Assembly (NCBI RefSeq): GCF_947072475.1 | Contig: NZ_CAMTIA010000017.1 | Span: 1 to 58,105 of the forward strand | Origin: an uncultured Deefgea sp. | GTDB lineage: Bacteria > Pseudomonadota > Gammaproteobacteria > Burkholderiales > Chitinibacteraceae | DNA length: 58,105 nucleotides | Direction of reading: 5' to 3' | In this document: positions 18,826 through 27,902 of the stretch, one piece after another | Position numbering within the stretch: position 1 is the first letter of the stretch | Layout of the letters: the number at the start of each line of letters is the position of its first letter | The notes under the pieces: model-generated | The model's input: the letters and a program-made list of their open reading frames with translations, nothing else | Told to the model about the DNA's origin: nothing | The model's database searches: none | Translations under genes and position numbers: made by a program

Positions 18826-19023
18826 GTCGTGCTCCAAGATGTGAGGGTTTTGATTTTTAAGTTTTTTTTTCAGTATATGTAGAACTGAATGAAGCAACAT
18901 CTAGGGATGTTCCTTACGGGAATACGATAGTGCCCAGTCAATTATGGACATGTATAGGCGTTATATACACTGAATCATTATTTAGCTGAATAGACTGCAA
19001 TGCGGTGGATTGTATGCTGATGG

Positions 19024-19076
19024 TGGGGTATTGTTTGTAACCGTATTTTATCCAATTGCTACCGCGATATACCCCA
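19024..19076. repeat. TGGGGTAT-ended inverted repeat
   Basis: TGGGGTAT at 19024-19031 and ATACCCCA at 19069-19076, with a 37-nt loop. The arms are short, so this is the weakest member of the GGGTAT-ended set. Confidence 0.4.
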
Positions 19077-19078
19077 TA

Positions 19079-19106
19079 AAAATGGCTGCCATAGGGCAGC
19101 CATTTT
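19079..19106 (-). terminator. Intrinsic terminator after the second amino-acid ABC ATPase
   Basis: AAAATGGCTGCC pairs with GGCAGCCATTTT (12 bp, 4-nt loop); in the minus direction it leads into TTTTTAT. It ends the single-gene ATPase transcript before gltI. Confidence 0.85.
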
Positions 19107-19134
19107 GTTTTTGAGTGGTGTATTTTTCGCGTAA

Positions 19135-19893
19135 TTATTGGTCCATGGGGCTTAGTATTTGACGTAAGAATTGTTTGGCGCGATCGGTTTGTGGGCTGGT
19201 AAAAAAGCTTTCTGGCATGGTGTCTTCAACGATTTCACCATGATCGAGAAAGATTACCCGATCAGCGACTTCGCGCGCAAAGCCCATTTCGTGGGTGACC
19301 ACCATCATCGTCATGCCAGATTCGGCCAGTTGCTTCATCACCGCAAGCACTTCGCCAATCATTTCAGGATCTAGTGCGCTGGTCGGTTCATCAAACAGCA
19401 TGACGCGTGGATTCATTGCCAAACCGCGGGCAATGGCGACACGCTGCTGTTGGCCACCCGACAAATTGCTTGGGTAAGCATCTTTTTTATTTAATAGGCC
19501 AACACGTTCCAGCAATTCTAAAGCTTGCTGTTTAGCTTGTGCCGCAGGGACTTTTTTGACATTAATCGGCGCTAGGGTGATGTTTTCTAACACCGATAAA
19601 TGCGGATAAAGATTGAAGTGCTGAAAGACAAAGCCGACTTCTTCACGCAATTTATTGATATTGGTTTTGGTGCTATTGGCTTGAATGCCATCAACCCAAA
19701 TTTCACCATCATTAATCGCTTCAAGTTGGTTAATGGTCCGTATGAGGGTGGATTTTCCCGAGCCAGAGGGGCCACAGACCACCACCACCTCACCTTGTTT
19801 GACTTCAAGGTTGAGGTTTTTTAAGACATGGTGGTCACGACCATACCATTTGTTAACATTATTAAAGCGAATCATGGTCACATTATCGTTCAT
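19135..19893 (-). CDS. Second polar amino-acid ABC transporter ATP-binding protein
   Basis: A 252-residue ATPase of the GlnQ/GltL type: Walker [48 protein letters not shown] and [12 protein letters not shown]. It is paralogous to the gltL product 2.7 kb away but has its own terminator and no permease or binding-protein gene beside it. The ATG at 19893 has an AGG site; an ATG at 19875 is possible. It may serve GltJK, or a transporter encoded elsewhere. Confidence 0.88.
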   Translation of the reverse strand: MNDNVTMIRFNNVNKWYGRDHHVLKNLNLEVKQGEVVVVCGPSGSGKSTLIRTINQLEAINDGEIWVDGIQANSTKTNINKLREEVGFVFQHFNLYPHLSVLENITLAPINVKKVPAAQAKQQALELLERVGLLNKKDAYPSNLSGGQQQRVAIARGLAMNPRVMLFDEPTSALDPEMIGEVLAVMKQLAESGMTMMVVTHEMGFAREVADRVIFLDHGEIVEDTMPESFFTSPQTDRAKQFLRQILSPMDQ

Positions 19894-19947
19894 GGGTGAA
19901 CCTGTTATTTTGTAAGGGTATTCAGGGTTAGCCTAGCGGGGAAAACC

Positions 19948-20733
19948 CTAGTTGGCCAAGGCATTACTCAGTGCCACATATTGGGCCACGCTGACATTCT
20001 CTGGTCGGCAGCTCGGGTCAATGCCCAAATCAGCCAGTACTTGATCGTTAGCGATGCCTTTTAAATTATTGCGCAGTGTTTTGCGGCGTTGCGAAAATGA
20101 AGCTAACACTAATTTACGCAGGTGATCTTCATTTTTAGCTGGATAAGGTAGTACGTCATAAGGCACCATCCGCACCACGGCCGAATCGACTTTTGGCGGT
20201 GGATCGAATGATTCTGGCGGCACATCAATAATATGATCCATCAGATAGCGATATTGCAGCATGATCGATAGTCGGCCGTAATCGGTGGTGCTCGGCTCAG
20301 CAACCATGCGTTCAACGACTTCTTTTTGCAGCATAAAGTGCATGTCGTAAATGACGTCGCTAAAGGTGGCGAGATGAAACAGCAGCGGGGTCGAAATATT
20401 GTAAGGCAGGTTACCGACTAATTTAATTCGTTTGCCAGGCGCGATTTCGCGCGCCAGTGCGCCAAAATCAAAATTGAGGGCGTCGGCATTGTGAATCACT
20501 AAACGCTCTGGCGGATAAATGCTGGATAAATGACTGACAATGTCACGGTCGATTTCGACCACATTCAGTTGTGGAACGCGAGCCAATAGCGGGGCGGTCA
20601 GCGCCGCCAAACCAGGACCGATTTCGACGACGATGTCGTCCGCTTGTGGGTCGACAGCATTAATGATGCCAGCAATGACGCCTTGGTCTTGCAAAAAGTT
20701 TTGTCCAAAGCGTTTACGGGGAATATGAGCCAT
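19948..20733 (-). CDS. rsmA: 16S rRNA dimethyladenosine transferase RsmA (KsgA)
   Basis: Dimethylates A1518 and A1519 in the 3' hairpin of 16S rRNA late in small-subunit assembly. The 261-residue protein begins with [15 protein letters not shown], has SAM motif [16 protein letters not shown] and catalytic [11 protein letters not shown], and ends in the usual small helical domain ([15 protein letters not shown]). I chose the ATG at 20733, which has an AAGGA ribosome site; the upstream ATG at 20760 adds nine atypical residues. It follows pdxA, but a terminator lies between them. Confidence 0.96.
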   Translation of the reverse strand: MAHIPRKRFGQNFLQDQGVIAGIINAVDPQADDIVVEIGPGLAALTAPLLARVPQLNVVEIDRDIVSHLSSIYPPERLVIHNADALNFDFGALAREIAPGKRIKLVGNLPYNISTPLLFHLATFSDVIYDMHFMLQKEVVERMVAEPSTTDYGRLSIMLQYRYLMDHIIDVPPESFDPPPKVDSAVVRMVPYDVLPYPAKNEDHLRKLVLASFSQRRKTLRNNLKGIANDQVLADLGIDPSCRPENVSVAQYVALSNALAN

Positions 20734-20762
20734 TTGAATCCTTGCCCCCAACGGGGACATAC

Positions 20763-20788
20763 AAAAATAAAAAGCGAGATGTCTCGCT
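20763..20788 (-). terminator. Intrinsic terminator after pdxA
   Basis: In the minus direction AGCGAGA-CA-TCTCGCT is followed by TTTTTATTTTTG. The loop is only 2 nt if fully paired, so the outermost pairs probably form first. It separates the lptD-surA-pdxA transcript from rsmA, and rsmA may depend on read-through. Confidence 0.75.
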
Positions 20789-20878
20789 ATTGTAAAGCAG
20801 TCGCACCATGTGGTTTTTCCGTTGATCGATTGAGTTTATCAAGCAATGCCGAAAAGGCCACGTGCTGCGCTGAAGTCG

Positions 20879-21877
20879 TTAAGTGTGGGCCGCTAATGTG
20901 GCGGCTAATTGAGTCGCAGCAATCAAGCTGCCGACATCGGCCTGCCCTTTGCCGGCTAAGTCGAGTGCGGTGCCGTGATCGACCGAGGTTCGAATAATCG
21001 GTAAGCCCAGCGTGACATTAATGCCAGCACCAAAGGTGGCAAATTTTAAAACCGGCAGTCCCTGATCATGATACATCGCCAACACCGCATCGCCTTGCGC
21101 CAAAATGGGTGGATTAAATAAAGTATCAGCAGGCAGCGGTCCGATTAAGTGCATGCCTTCGGCGCGTAATTGCTCGAGCACCGGAATGATGACCTCAATT
21201 TCTTCACGGCCCATATGGCCACTTTCGCCGGCGTGTGGGTTGAGCCCTGCCACAATGATTTTGGGCTGAGCTAGGCCAAAATGCTGCTGTAAATCATGCT
21301 GCAAAATACGCAAGGTATTGCGTAATGATTCGCTGGTAATCGCACTGGCGACGTCTTTAAGCGGCAAGTGCGTGGTCGCCAATGCCACCCGCATCATCTT
21401 GGGCGTTGTGCCGTATTCACCGGCCAACATCATAACTACCTGTGGGGTATGGGTCTTTTCGGCAAGGTACTCGGTATGTCCAGAGAAATACCCACCCAGC
21501 TTGGCGTCATTGATCACCCCTTTGTGCAGAGGCGCGGTCACCATTGCGGCGAACTCGCCTTGCACGCAGCCCGCGATGGCGCGATCAAGTAGCGCCAAAA
21601 CATAGCTTGAGTTTTTTGGCTCAAGTTGCCCAGCAATACTGCTGACGACTAAGGGGATATGTAAGACTGAAACCGGCGCGCTGTGCTCGGCTTGATAATC
21701 AGGCCAAGTGGCGACTATGGCAGGATCAATCCCAACGCAAGCGGCGCGCTCAAGCAGTAATTGGCGATCAGCCAATAAAACGATAGGTACGGGTATATTG
21801 CTCTGCGCCAATTGGATTGCTAGCTCAGGGCCAATACCTGCGGGTTCTCCGGTGGTGATCGCCAATGGTTTTTGCAT
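20879..21877 (-). CDS. pdxA: 4-hydroxythreonine-4-phosphate dehydrogenase
   Basis: NAD-dependent oxidation step in the DXP-dependent pyridoxal phosphate pathway. The 332-residue protein shows ITTGEPAGIGPELA, TAPLHKGVIN, GHTEYLAEKT, AGLNPHAGESGHMG and YHDQGLPVLKF, which include the metal-binding His residues. Its ATG shares one base with the surA stop (TAATG), so the two are coupled. surA-pdxA-rsmA order is conserved in many proteobacteria. Confidence 0.96.
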   Translation of the reverse strand: MQKPLAITTGEPAGIGPELAIQLAQSNIPVPIVLLADRQLLLERAACVGIDPAIVATWPDYQAEHSAPVSVLHIPLVVSSIAGQLEPKNSSYVLALLDRAIAGCVQGEFAAMVTAPLHKGVINDAKLGGYFSGHTEYLAEKTHTPQVVMMLAGEYGTTPKMMRVALATTHLPLKDVASAITSESLRNTLRILQHDLQQHFGLAQPKIIVAGLNPHAGESGHMGREEIEVIIPVLEQLRAEGMHLIGPLPADTLFNPPILAQGDAVLAMYHDQGLPVLKFATFGAGINVTLGLPIIRTSVDHGTALDLAGKGQADVGSLIAATQLAATLAAHT

Positions 21878-23166
21878 TACTCGTCCTTGAGGCGCAATTC
21901 AACGTGGGCGCGATCACGCAATTGACGCAGCCAATCATCGTATTGCTCTTCAGCTTTACGCTGTTTTAATTCATTGCGTAATTTGAAGCGCGCGCGCTCT
22001 AAAGTGACGTCTTGCTTGCGGCGTTCATCGACGCGAATCAAATGAAAGCCAAATGGCGATTGTACCGGTTGGCTCACTTCTCCGAGTTTGAGCGCGTTCA
22101 TGGCGTTTTCAAATTCTGGGACGGTTTCACCCGGATTAAGCCAACCTAAGTCGCCGCCTTTGGGCGCGCTGGCGTCATCCGAAAACGCTTTAGCGAGGTC
22201 TTCAAATTTTTCGCCATGCTCAATCCGGCTGCGGATTTGACGTAATTTTTGTTGTGCATCGGTGGTCGAGGTGATTTCATTGCTGCGAATCAAAATGTGC
22301 CGCACATGGCTTTGATCGACGACGATTTGTTCTTGCTGGCTACGCTTGTCCAGTAGCTTGAATAAATGAAACCCCGCTGGACTGCGAACCACATCGGTAA
22401 TGCCACCGGCTTTGAGTTGGTCGAGCAAGCTGGTAAAGGCCGGCGGCAAAGAGCCGGCAGGTCGCCAACCTAATGAGCCACCCTTATTGGCATTTTGATC
22501 GGCAGAATAACTGGCGGCAACGCTGGCAAATGCCGCGCCGGTTTCCAGCTCTTTTTTGGCCGCTTGAATGCGTAAACGGCGCGCTTGAATTTGCTCAGGC
22601 CCGGCGTTTTCTGGCAATGGAATAAAAATCTGTGCCAAGTTGTATTCCATTTGTTCTTTATTGGCCGCCAGTTTGAGGTAGTCGTCAATTTCAGACTCGG
22701 TCACCACCACTTTGCTATCGATTTCACGATCTTTTAAGCGAGCCAGTAGCATTTCTTGGCGAATCTGATCGCGAAAGCCGCGCCATGACATGCCGGTTTC
22801 TTCGAGTTTTTTGCGAAACACCGGCAAGCTCATTTGATTTTGTGCCGCAATCCGGTTAATCGCCATTTCTAGCTGATTGTCATCAACCCGAATCCCGAGT
22901 TGCTGAGCGTATTGAGTTTGTAGCTGATCCAAAATCATCCGTTCGAGCACTTGTTCTTGCAGTACTTGCTCCGGTGGTAATTGAACTTTTTGCTGTTCTA
23001 GATTTTTGCGAATCGCGTTGATTTTTTGATTGAGTTCAACTTGGGTAATTGCATTGCGATTCACAATGGCAATCACCCGATCAGCAGTAATAATTTCGGC
23101 CATTGCCGCACTACTAAAGAGCGCTAAAGTTAGCGTTGCGGTACGCAGCAAAGTCATAGTCTTCAT
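21877..23166 (-). CDS. surA: Periplasmic chaperone and peptidyl-prolyl isomerase SurA
   Basis: Escorts outer-membrane proteins, including LptD, across the periplasm. The 429-residue precursor has a signal peptide (TATLTLALFSSAAMAEI), the SurA N-terminal helical domain, and two parvulin domains (first around SADQNANKGGSLGW, second around FSDDASAPKGGDLGW), then a C-terminal helix. It starts 15 nt after the lptD stop, placing client and chaperone in one operon. Confidence 0.96.
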   Translation of the reverse strand: MKTMTLLRTATLTLALFSSAAMAEIITADRVIAIVNRNAITQVELNQKINAIRKNLEQQKVQLPPEQVLQEQVLERMILDQLQTQYAQQLGIRVDDNQLEMAINRIAAQNQMSLPVFRKKLEETGMSWRGFRDQIRQEMLLARLKDREIDSKVVVTESEIDDYLKLAANKEQMEYNLAQIFIPLPENAGPEQIQARRLRIQAAKKELETGAAFASVAASYSADQNANKGGSLGWRPAGSLPPAFTSLLDQLKAGGITDVVRSPAGFHLFKLLDKRSQQEQIVVDQSHVRHILIRSNEITSTTDAQQKLRQIRSRIEHGEKFEDLAKAFSDDASAPKGGDLGWLNPGETVPEFENAMNALKLGEVSQPVQSPFGFHLIRVDERRKQDVTLERARFKLRNELKQRKAEEQYDDWLRQLRDRAHVELRLKDE

Positions 23167-23181
23167 ACGGTTGTACTGCCT

Positions 23182-25359
23182 TTAACGAAGTTTTGGAGAG
23201 CGATAAGTGTCGGCGTAACCAGGAATGGATTGCTTTAATAAGCTAATCGGATTCATTCCCAATCCGGCCAAACCGCCTAATTCTAAGATTGCAAAGTAAT
23301 TGGTTTTGTACGTGCTATTGGTCGTGACATAGCTTTGCGCAGCAAAACGCAGCGCCCAACAGCCGGCATTATATTCAACGCCAGCAATCGTCTCTAGTGC
23401 TTTGCGATCATTCAGTGAATAGTTGTATCGACCCACGGCATACCAGCCATTACCCAGCGGCCATTGCCCCGAGATGTCGGCTTGCTCGATATTGGATGAT
23501 TTATTGTGCACGTAGCGTAGGTTAAGGGTTTTATATTCGCTCGGTGTCCAGCTGACGTTTAGCTCCGAATTGATGGTGCTTTTGGTATGCAAGTCTTGCT
23601 GCAATAAGTAGTTCACATTGACATTGTTCGGTAATTGACTGCCCATCATTAAAAACATATTTGAGCTTTTTTGCTCATCGCTATTATCTGGGCCAGACAA
23701 TGTCACTCGTGGCGAGGTGAAATAAAACTGTTGGCCGACACCGGCATAAAAGCGCTCAACACCGGTTGCATCATCAAAAATACGGCTGCTGATGGCCAAA
23801 GTCAGATTATTGGCGTCATTAATTCTATCGTTCCCGGTAAATTTATTTTCACTAAACAGCTGCGACCAAGACAGGGCGGCAACGGCCGAATCGTAATTGG
23901 GAACATCGCTTTGTGATTTATACGGTGCATACACATAAAAAGCGCGTGGCTCTAGGGTTTGCACAATGTCTGAGCCAAATAAACTGCCTTCGCGCTCGAA
24001 AAACAGCCCGGTATCAATACTGGCGATTGGCACGACAAAGGATTGATTGCCCATGTCTTGGCCGCTCGCGCTTTCGGTGCGATAGGTATTGGCGTGTACG
24101 CTGAGGCGCGGGGTAATAAAACCGTAGCTATTACTCATTGGCAGGCTAATGCTAGGGTTAATCCAAGCGCGATCGCCCTGTACCAAGGATTGATTCACAA
24201 AACGGGTGACTTCACCGCTGATTTTGGTTTCTAAGCCATAACCAATTTGCGGGCTAGCGGTAAAATACCACTGCGGCATGCGCCAGTATGGATCTTCAAC
24301 TGGGTTGGTTTCAGTTTGCAGTGTTTGATAGCGTTGAACGCGTAAATACGTTGACCAAAAATCGCCGTTGTAATTGAGTAGTGCTTCTTGCGGCAAGTTA
24401 ACTTGCGAGGCACCCGCTAGCGTGTCAGAAAAATCAATAAAGTAATCCGAGTCAGATACTTTTTGATAATTAATACTTAATGACAAGCGATCGCTCAGCA
24501 GTTGATTGTGCTGGAAATAAACACCATAACGTTGCGTGTCGGTTGATCTGTCGTTAATTCCCGCCGCACGAAGGGTGCCGGCGTATTCGGGTTGTAGGTA
24601 GCGAAACTCACCACCGAGCATGGCACCACGCTGGCCAAAGTAGCTTGGCGTAATCGTCGCATCATAATTGGGCGCCAGATTAAAGTAATACGGTTGGCTG
24701 TATTGCAAGCCATTGGTATTGCTATAGCCTAAGGTCGGCAATAACAGGCCACTTTTGCGATCGCCATTGAGTGGGAAGTCAACAAAAGGGTAGTAAAAAA
24801 ACGGTACGCCTTTAAATTCGGCCCAACCATGCCAAGCTTGGCCATAATTGCTGGTGTAATCGAGATCAATCTCTCTGGCGTGCAAATACCAATCGTCTTG
24901 CCCATCGCGGCAAGTGGTCATTCGACCTTTTTGGATGGTGTATTTGTCTTTACCACCAAATAAAACTTTGACGCCATCCCCACGTACTTGGCCTTCGGCC
25001 ATGTGGTAAATCGGATTGTCCATTTCACCCAAGCGAGTTTGCACCGTCATATTCAGCGAGTCACCCTCAAGCGTATCGCCTTTTTGCGTGACTTTGACCT
25101 TATCGCCGGCATGCACTTGATCGGCCTCGAGTTCGTACTTCACCCAGTCGGCGTTAATGACCATGCCGTCGCGATTGACGATGACATTGCCGCGCGCTTC
25201 TGAATATTGTCCTTCTTGGACGCTGGCTTGGTCCGCTTCAATGAATAAGGGCGGCTCGGCCGCCGGGCTGGATGCAGCAGCTTGGCTCAGTGCCGGTAAG
25301 ATGGCCAATGAGAACGCTACGATCTTGATGGTATAGGGAGGAGAATTACGCACCCGCAT
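23182..25359 (-). CDS. lptD: LPS-assembly outer-membrane protein LptD
   Basis: Inserts lipopolysaccharide into the outer leaflet together with the lipoprotein LptE. The precursor is 725 residues from the ATG at 25359: signal peptide (IVAFSLAILPALSQAAA), an N-terminal OstA-like beta-jellyroll (LFIEADQASVQEGQYSEARG), then a long beta-barrel. An upstream in-frame ATG at 25515 would add 52 residues before the signal and runs into the divergent amgK gene, so it was rejected. Only two cysteines are visible in the mature protein (TTCRDG and NAGCWAL), against four in E. coli. It is divergent from amgK-murU. Confidence 0.95.
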   Translation of the reverse strand: MRVRNSPPYTIKIVAFSLAILPALSQAAASSPAAEPPLFIEADQASVQEGQYSEARGNVIVNRDGMVINADWVKYELEADQVHAGDKVKVTQKGDTLEGDSLNMTVQTRLGEMDNPIYHMAEGQVRGDGVKVLFGGKDKYTIQKGRMTTCRDGQDDWYLHAREIDLDYTSNYGQAWHGWAEFKGVPFFYYPFVDFPLNGDRKSGLLLPTLGYSNTNGLQYSQPYYFNLAPNYDATITPSYFGQRGAMLGGEFRYLQPEYAGTLRAAGINDRSTDTQRYGVYFQHNQLLSDRLSLSINYQKVSDSDYFIDFSDTLAGASQVNLPQEALLNYNGDFWSTYLRVQRYQTLQTETNPVEDPYWRMPQWYFTASPQIGYGLETKISGEVTRFVNQSLVQGDRAWINPSISLPMSNSYGFITPRLSVHANTYRTESASGQDMGNQSFVVPIASIDTGLFFEREGSLFGSDIVQTLEPRAFYVYAPYKSQSDVPNYDSAVAALSWSQLFSENKFTGNDRINDANNLTLAISSRIFDDATGVERFYAGVGQQFYFTSPRVTLSGPDNSDEQKSSNMFLMMGSQLPNNVNVNYLLQQDLHTKSTINSELNVSWTPSEYKTLNLRYVHNKSSNIEQADISGQWPLGNGWYAVGRYNYSLNDRKALETIAGVEYNAGCWALRFAAQSYVTTNSTYKTNYFAILELGGLAGLGMNPISLLKQSIPGYADTYRSPKLR

Positions 25360-25455
25360 GTGGTTGTCGTCATTACTTTGATAGAATTGGTGGATTCTAG
25401 CAGTAAACGCGCTTAACTTTCTTAACAAACGTTGTAAACAGGAACGATATTTCTC

Positions 25456-26448
25456 ATGAATCGCAGTGAACAGCTCTCCAATTGGTTGCAACAAATGCGT
25501 GTTGCTACGCCGCAAAGCCTCGTTTTAGCTGCGGCTGATGCCAGCGTGCGGCAATATTGGCGTGTCAGCTATGCCGATAGTTCCGTGGTGGTGATGGATT
25601 TTGATCCTGCCGTTTTTGATTGCGGCCCTTTTTTAGCCCGTCAGCAACAATTGGCCGGTGCGGGCATTGCCGTGCCACAAGTTTTTGAGCAAGACTTGCA
25701 ATTGGGTTTTGTCATTTTAGAAGACTTAGGCGACGTGACTTTGGCCAGTGTCCTTAGCGAAAGTAGCGCACAAGAGTGGTATCTGCGTGCCATCAAGCTG
25801 CTGGTTGAGATGCAGGCCAATACCTCGGATGATGATTTGCCGGTATTTGATGCCACTTTTGTTCAGCGTGAGCTGGATATTTGCCGTGAATGGTATTTTG
25901 GCCAGCAATTTGGCGTAACTTTAGCCGGTAAAGAATTGGCCATTTGGGAGCGCGCTTGCGCTTTGATTGTGCAGCAAGTGGTGAATCAGCCCACGCTGTT
26001 TATGCATCGCGATTTTCATTCCAGAAATATCTTGGTGCAAAACGATGTCTTGCGCTTGATTGACTTTCAAGATGCGGTCAAAGGACCAATTGCTTACGAT
26101 TTAGTCTCATTACTGCGTGATGCGTATGTTGAATGGGGCGAAACCTTTGTGCTGGATTTAACCATTCGGTATTGGGAGCAAGCCCGCGCTGCCGGTTTAG
26201 CGGTGCATGACGATTTTGGTGATTTTTACTTGGCGTTTGAAATGGCCGGTTTGCAGCGGCATTTAAAAATCTTGGGTTTATTTGCCCGTTTAAAATACCG
26301 CGATAATAAGCCGCAATATCAAGCCGATATTCCCCGCGTATTTCATTATGTGCGCCAAGTTTGCTTGCGCTATAGCGAATTAACGCCATTGGGACGGTTA
26401 TTGGTGAATTTAAACGGCGAAAAAATCGAAACTGGTTTTACTTTTTAA
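25456..26448 (+). CDS. amgK: N-acetylmuramate/N-acetylglucosamine kinase AmgK
   Basis: Phosphorylates the anomeric carbon of MurNAc (and GlcNAc) recovered from the cell wall. The 330-residue aminoglycoside-phosphotransferase fold shows the catalytic MHRDFHSRNILV and LIDFQDAVKGPIAYDLVSLL. The downstream murU gene supports the assignment: AmgK and MurU together return MurNAc to UDP-MurNAc, bypassing de novo synthesis. The ribosome site is poor. The gene is divergent from lptD with a 96-bp shared upstream region. Confidence 0.92.
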   Translation: MNRSEQLSNWLQQMRVATPQSLVLAAADASVRQYWRVSYADSSVVVMDFDPAVFDCGPFLARQQQLAGAGIAVPQVFEQDLQLGFVILEDLGDVTLASVLSESSAQEWYLRAIKLLVEMQANTSDDDLPVFDATFVQRELDICREWYFGQQFGVTLAGKELAIWERACALIVQQVVNQPTLFMHRDFHSRNILVQNDVLRLIDFQDAVKGPIAYDLVSLLRDAYVEWGETFVLDLTIRYWEQARAAGLAVHDDFGDFYLAFEMAGLQRHLKILGLFARLKYRDNKPQYQADIPRVFHYVRQVCLRYSELTPLGRLLVNLNGEKIETGFTF

Positions 26449-26599
26449 TCCGCCGTTTTTTGCCGCATGGCGGGCGATTGTGCCGTGCGCTTGGTCGCCG
26501 TTACGCCTTGGCATCATTGGCTGGACGTTTGCTTCGCAGTCTCGATCGGCATGGCGCTGATCGAGCTTTTTTTTGCGCCATTTTTTGATTGAGTTTCCA

Positions 26600-27295
26600 A
26601 TGAAAGCAATGATTTTAGCGGCCGGCCGTGGTGAGCGGATGCGGCCTTTAACCGATGTGACGCCCAAGCCTTTGCTCGAAGTGGGTGGGCGGCCGTTGAT
26701 TGCTTGGCATTTAGCGCGTTTAGCCGCAGCCGGCATTAACGACGTGGTGATTAATCACGCTTGGCTCGGTGAGCAAATTGAAGCCGCGCTCGGTGATGGC
26801 TCGCAGTGGGGCGTGCGAATTGAATATTCCGCCGAAAGCACGGCGCTGGAAACTGCTGCCGGTATTGCCCGCGCACTGCCACTATTGGGAGACGCACCAT
26901 TTATCGTGGTCAATGGTGATGTGCTCACTGATGTTGATTTTGTGGCTTTAAGCCAAACTGCCGCGCAATTAAGTGCGCAAAGTCATTGGGCGCATTTGAT
27001 GTTGGTGCCCAAGGCGGGCTATCCAACGGGGCGCGATCTGAGTTTGCACGCGGGCTTGGTGGTGCCATGCCAAAGCGACGATCAGCCGCTGACTTTTTGT
27101 GGCGTGGCGGCGTATCATCCGCGCTTTTTTGCCGATGTGCCCGCAGATCAAGCAATGCCGTTGTTGCCTTGTTTGCTCACAGCAATGGCGGCAGGGCGAG
27201 TGCGTGGTGAATGTCATCACGGGCAATGGCTGGATGTGGGTACGGTGGAACGATTGGCTTTAGCGCGGGCGCAGTACGCTGTGGATGGGGGCTAG
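26600..27295 (+). CDS. murU: N-acetylmuramate-1-phosphate uridylyltransferase MurU
   Basis: Converts MurNAc-1-phosphate to UDP-MurNAc. The 231-residue nucleotidyltransferase has the signature LAAGRGERMRPLTDVTPKPL, VNGDVLTDVDF and WLDVGTVERLALA. I chose the ATG at 26600 (MKAMILAAG); the ATG at 26573 adds nine atypical residues. It lies 151 bp after amgK, a gap with short T-rich stretches but no clear terminator, so co-transcription is likely. Confidence 0.93.
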   Translation: MKAMILAAGRGERMRPLTDVTPKPLLEVGGRPLIAWHLARLAAAGINDVVINHAWLGEQIEAALGDGSQWGVRIEYSAESTALETAAGIARALPLLGDAPFIVVNGDVLTDVDFVALSQTAAQLSAQSHWAHLMLVPKAGYPTGRDLSLHAGLVVPCQSDDQPLTFCGVAAYHPRFFADVPADQAMPLLPCLLTAMAAGRVRGECHHGQWLDVGTVERLALARAQYAVDGG

Positions 27296-27902
27296 AGCTA
27301 GATTGAGCAGAATTTGGGCTGAATAAAAAAGGATGTGATTAGCCAGCATGCATCGCAATTGCGCCGTAGGGGAAAGACTTGTTTTTTGTTGCACCGCAAC
27401 GTAGATTGAGGTTGTTGATTGTATCGATCAGGCCTAAATCAGGGATCAACACTGCGATTTACCCTATCGACATCGGCAGATATCGTTGGCATGATTCATG
27501 CGCAAGCTCGAAATTAAAGCGTCAATTCGGTAAAGCGTAGTCGATCCGATGATGCCAATATCCGTGGTTTTGGCGTCATCATTTTGGATCTTTACGGTAT
27601 TTTTTGGTGTTGAATGGGTTGATGCGGCCCATTGGATGCACGGTATATGGCTACTTGTTTTGGGAGGCCCGGCGCGGGTGTTTGATTTTAAGCTTGATTT
27701 AGCTTTTAGTTTGCGCCAAAGCAATATCCCTATTTAGGTAGCATGAGTACAATGTCAGCATAAGCGTTTTAATTCTGTCGTAAAGCTGAGTTAAAGCGAG
27801 AATAAGCCCTATTTAACGCGCTGTTGGGTGGCAGTTAGGCCAACAGGGCGTGTTTAATCAAGTTGGCGCAAGAGCGCTTATATTCAATCTGAGGAAACTG
27901 TG
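27296..27902. other. 607-bp gap upstream of tkt
   Basis: No convincing gene. A 62-codon ORF at 27549-27737 lacks a ribosome site. An imperfect hairpin lies at 27816-27851 (ACGCGCTGTTGG / CCAACAGGGCGT, 11 of 12 paired), about 50 nt before the tkt start, probably in its leader. No clear promoter could be chosen. Confidence 0.45.

Larger units (their letters stand above)
18826..19134. other. 309-bp gap upstream of gltI
   Basis: It should hold the gltI promoter on the minus strand; TATACT near the leader is a possible -10 box but no convincing -35 pairs with it. The rest contains a GGGGTAT-ended inverted repeat (19024-19076) and the terminator of the upstream ATPase gene (19079-19106). No coding signal seen. 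Confidence 0.5.

Noticed and set aside
25360-25515. 52-residue N-terminal extension of LptD
   Set aside because: It would place the signal peptide internally and overlap the divergent amgK gene; the ATG at 25359 directly precedes the signal peptide.
27549-27737. 62-codon ORF with two hydrophobic stretches in the gap before tkt
   Set aside because: No ribosome site, no stop-start link to neighbours, and composition like the surrounding non-coding DNA. Could be revisited if conserved.
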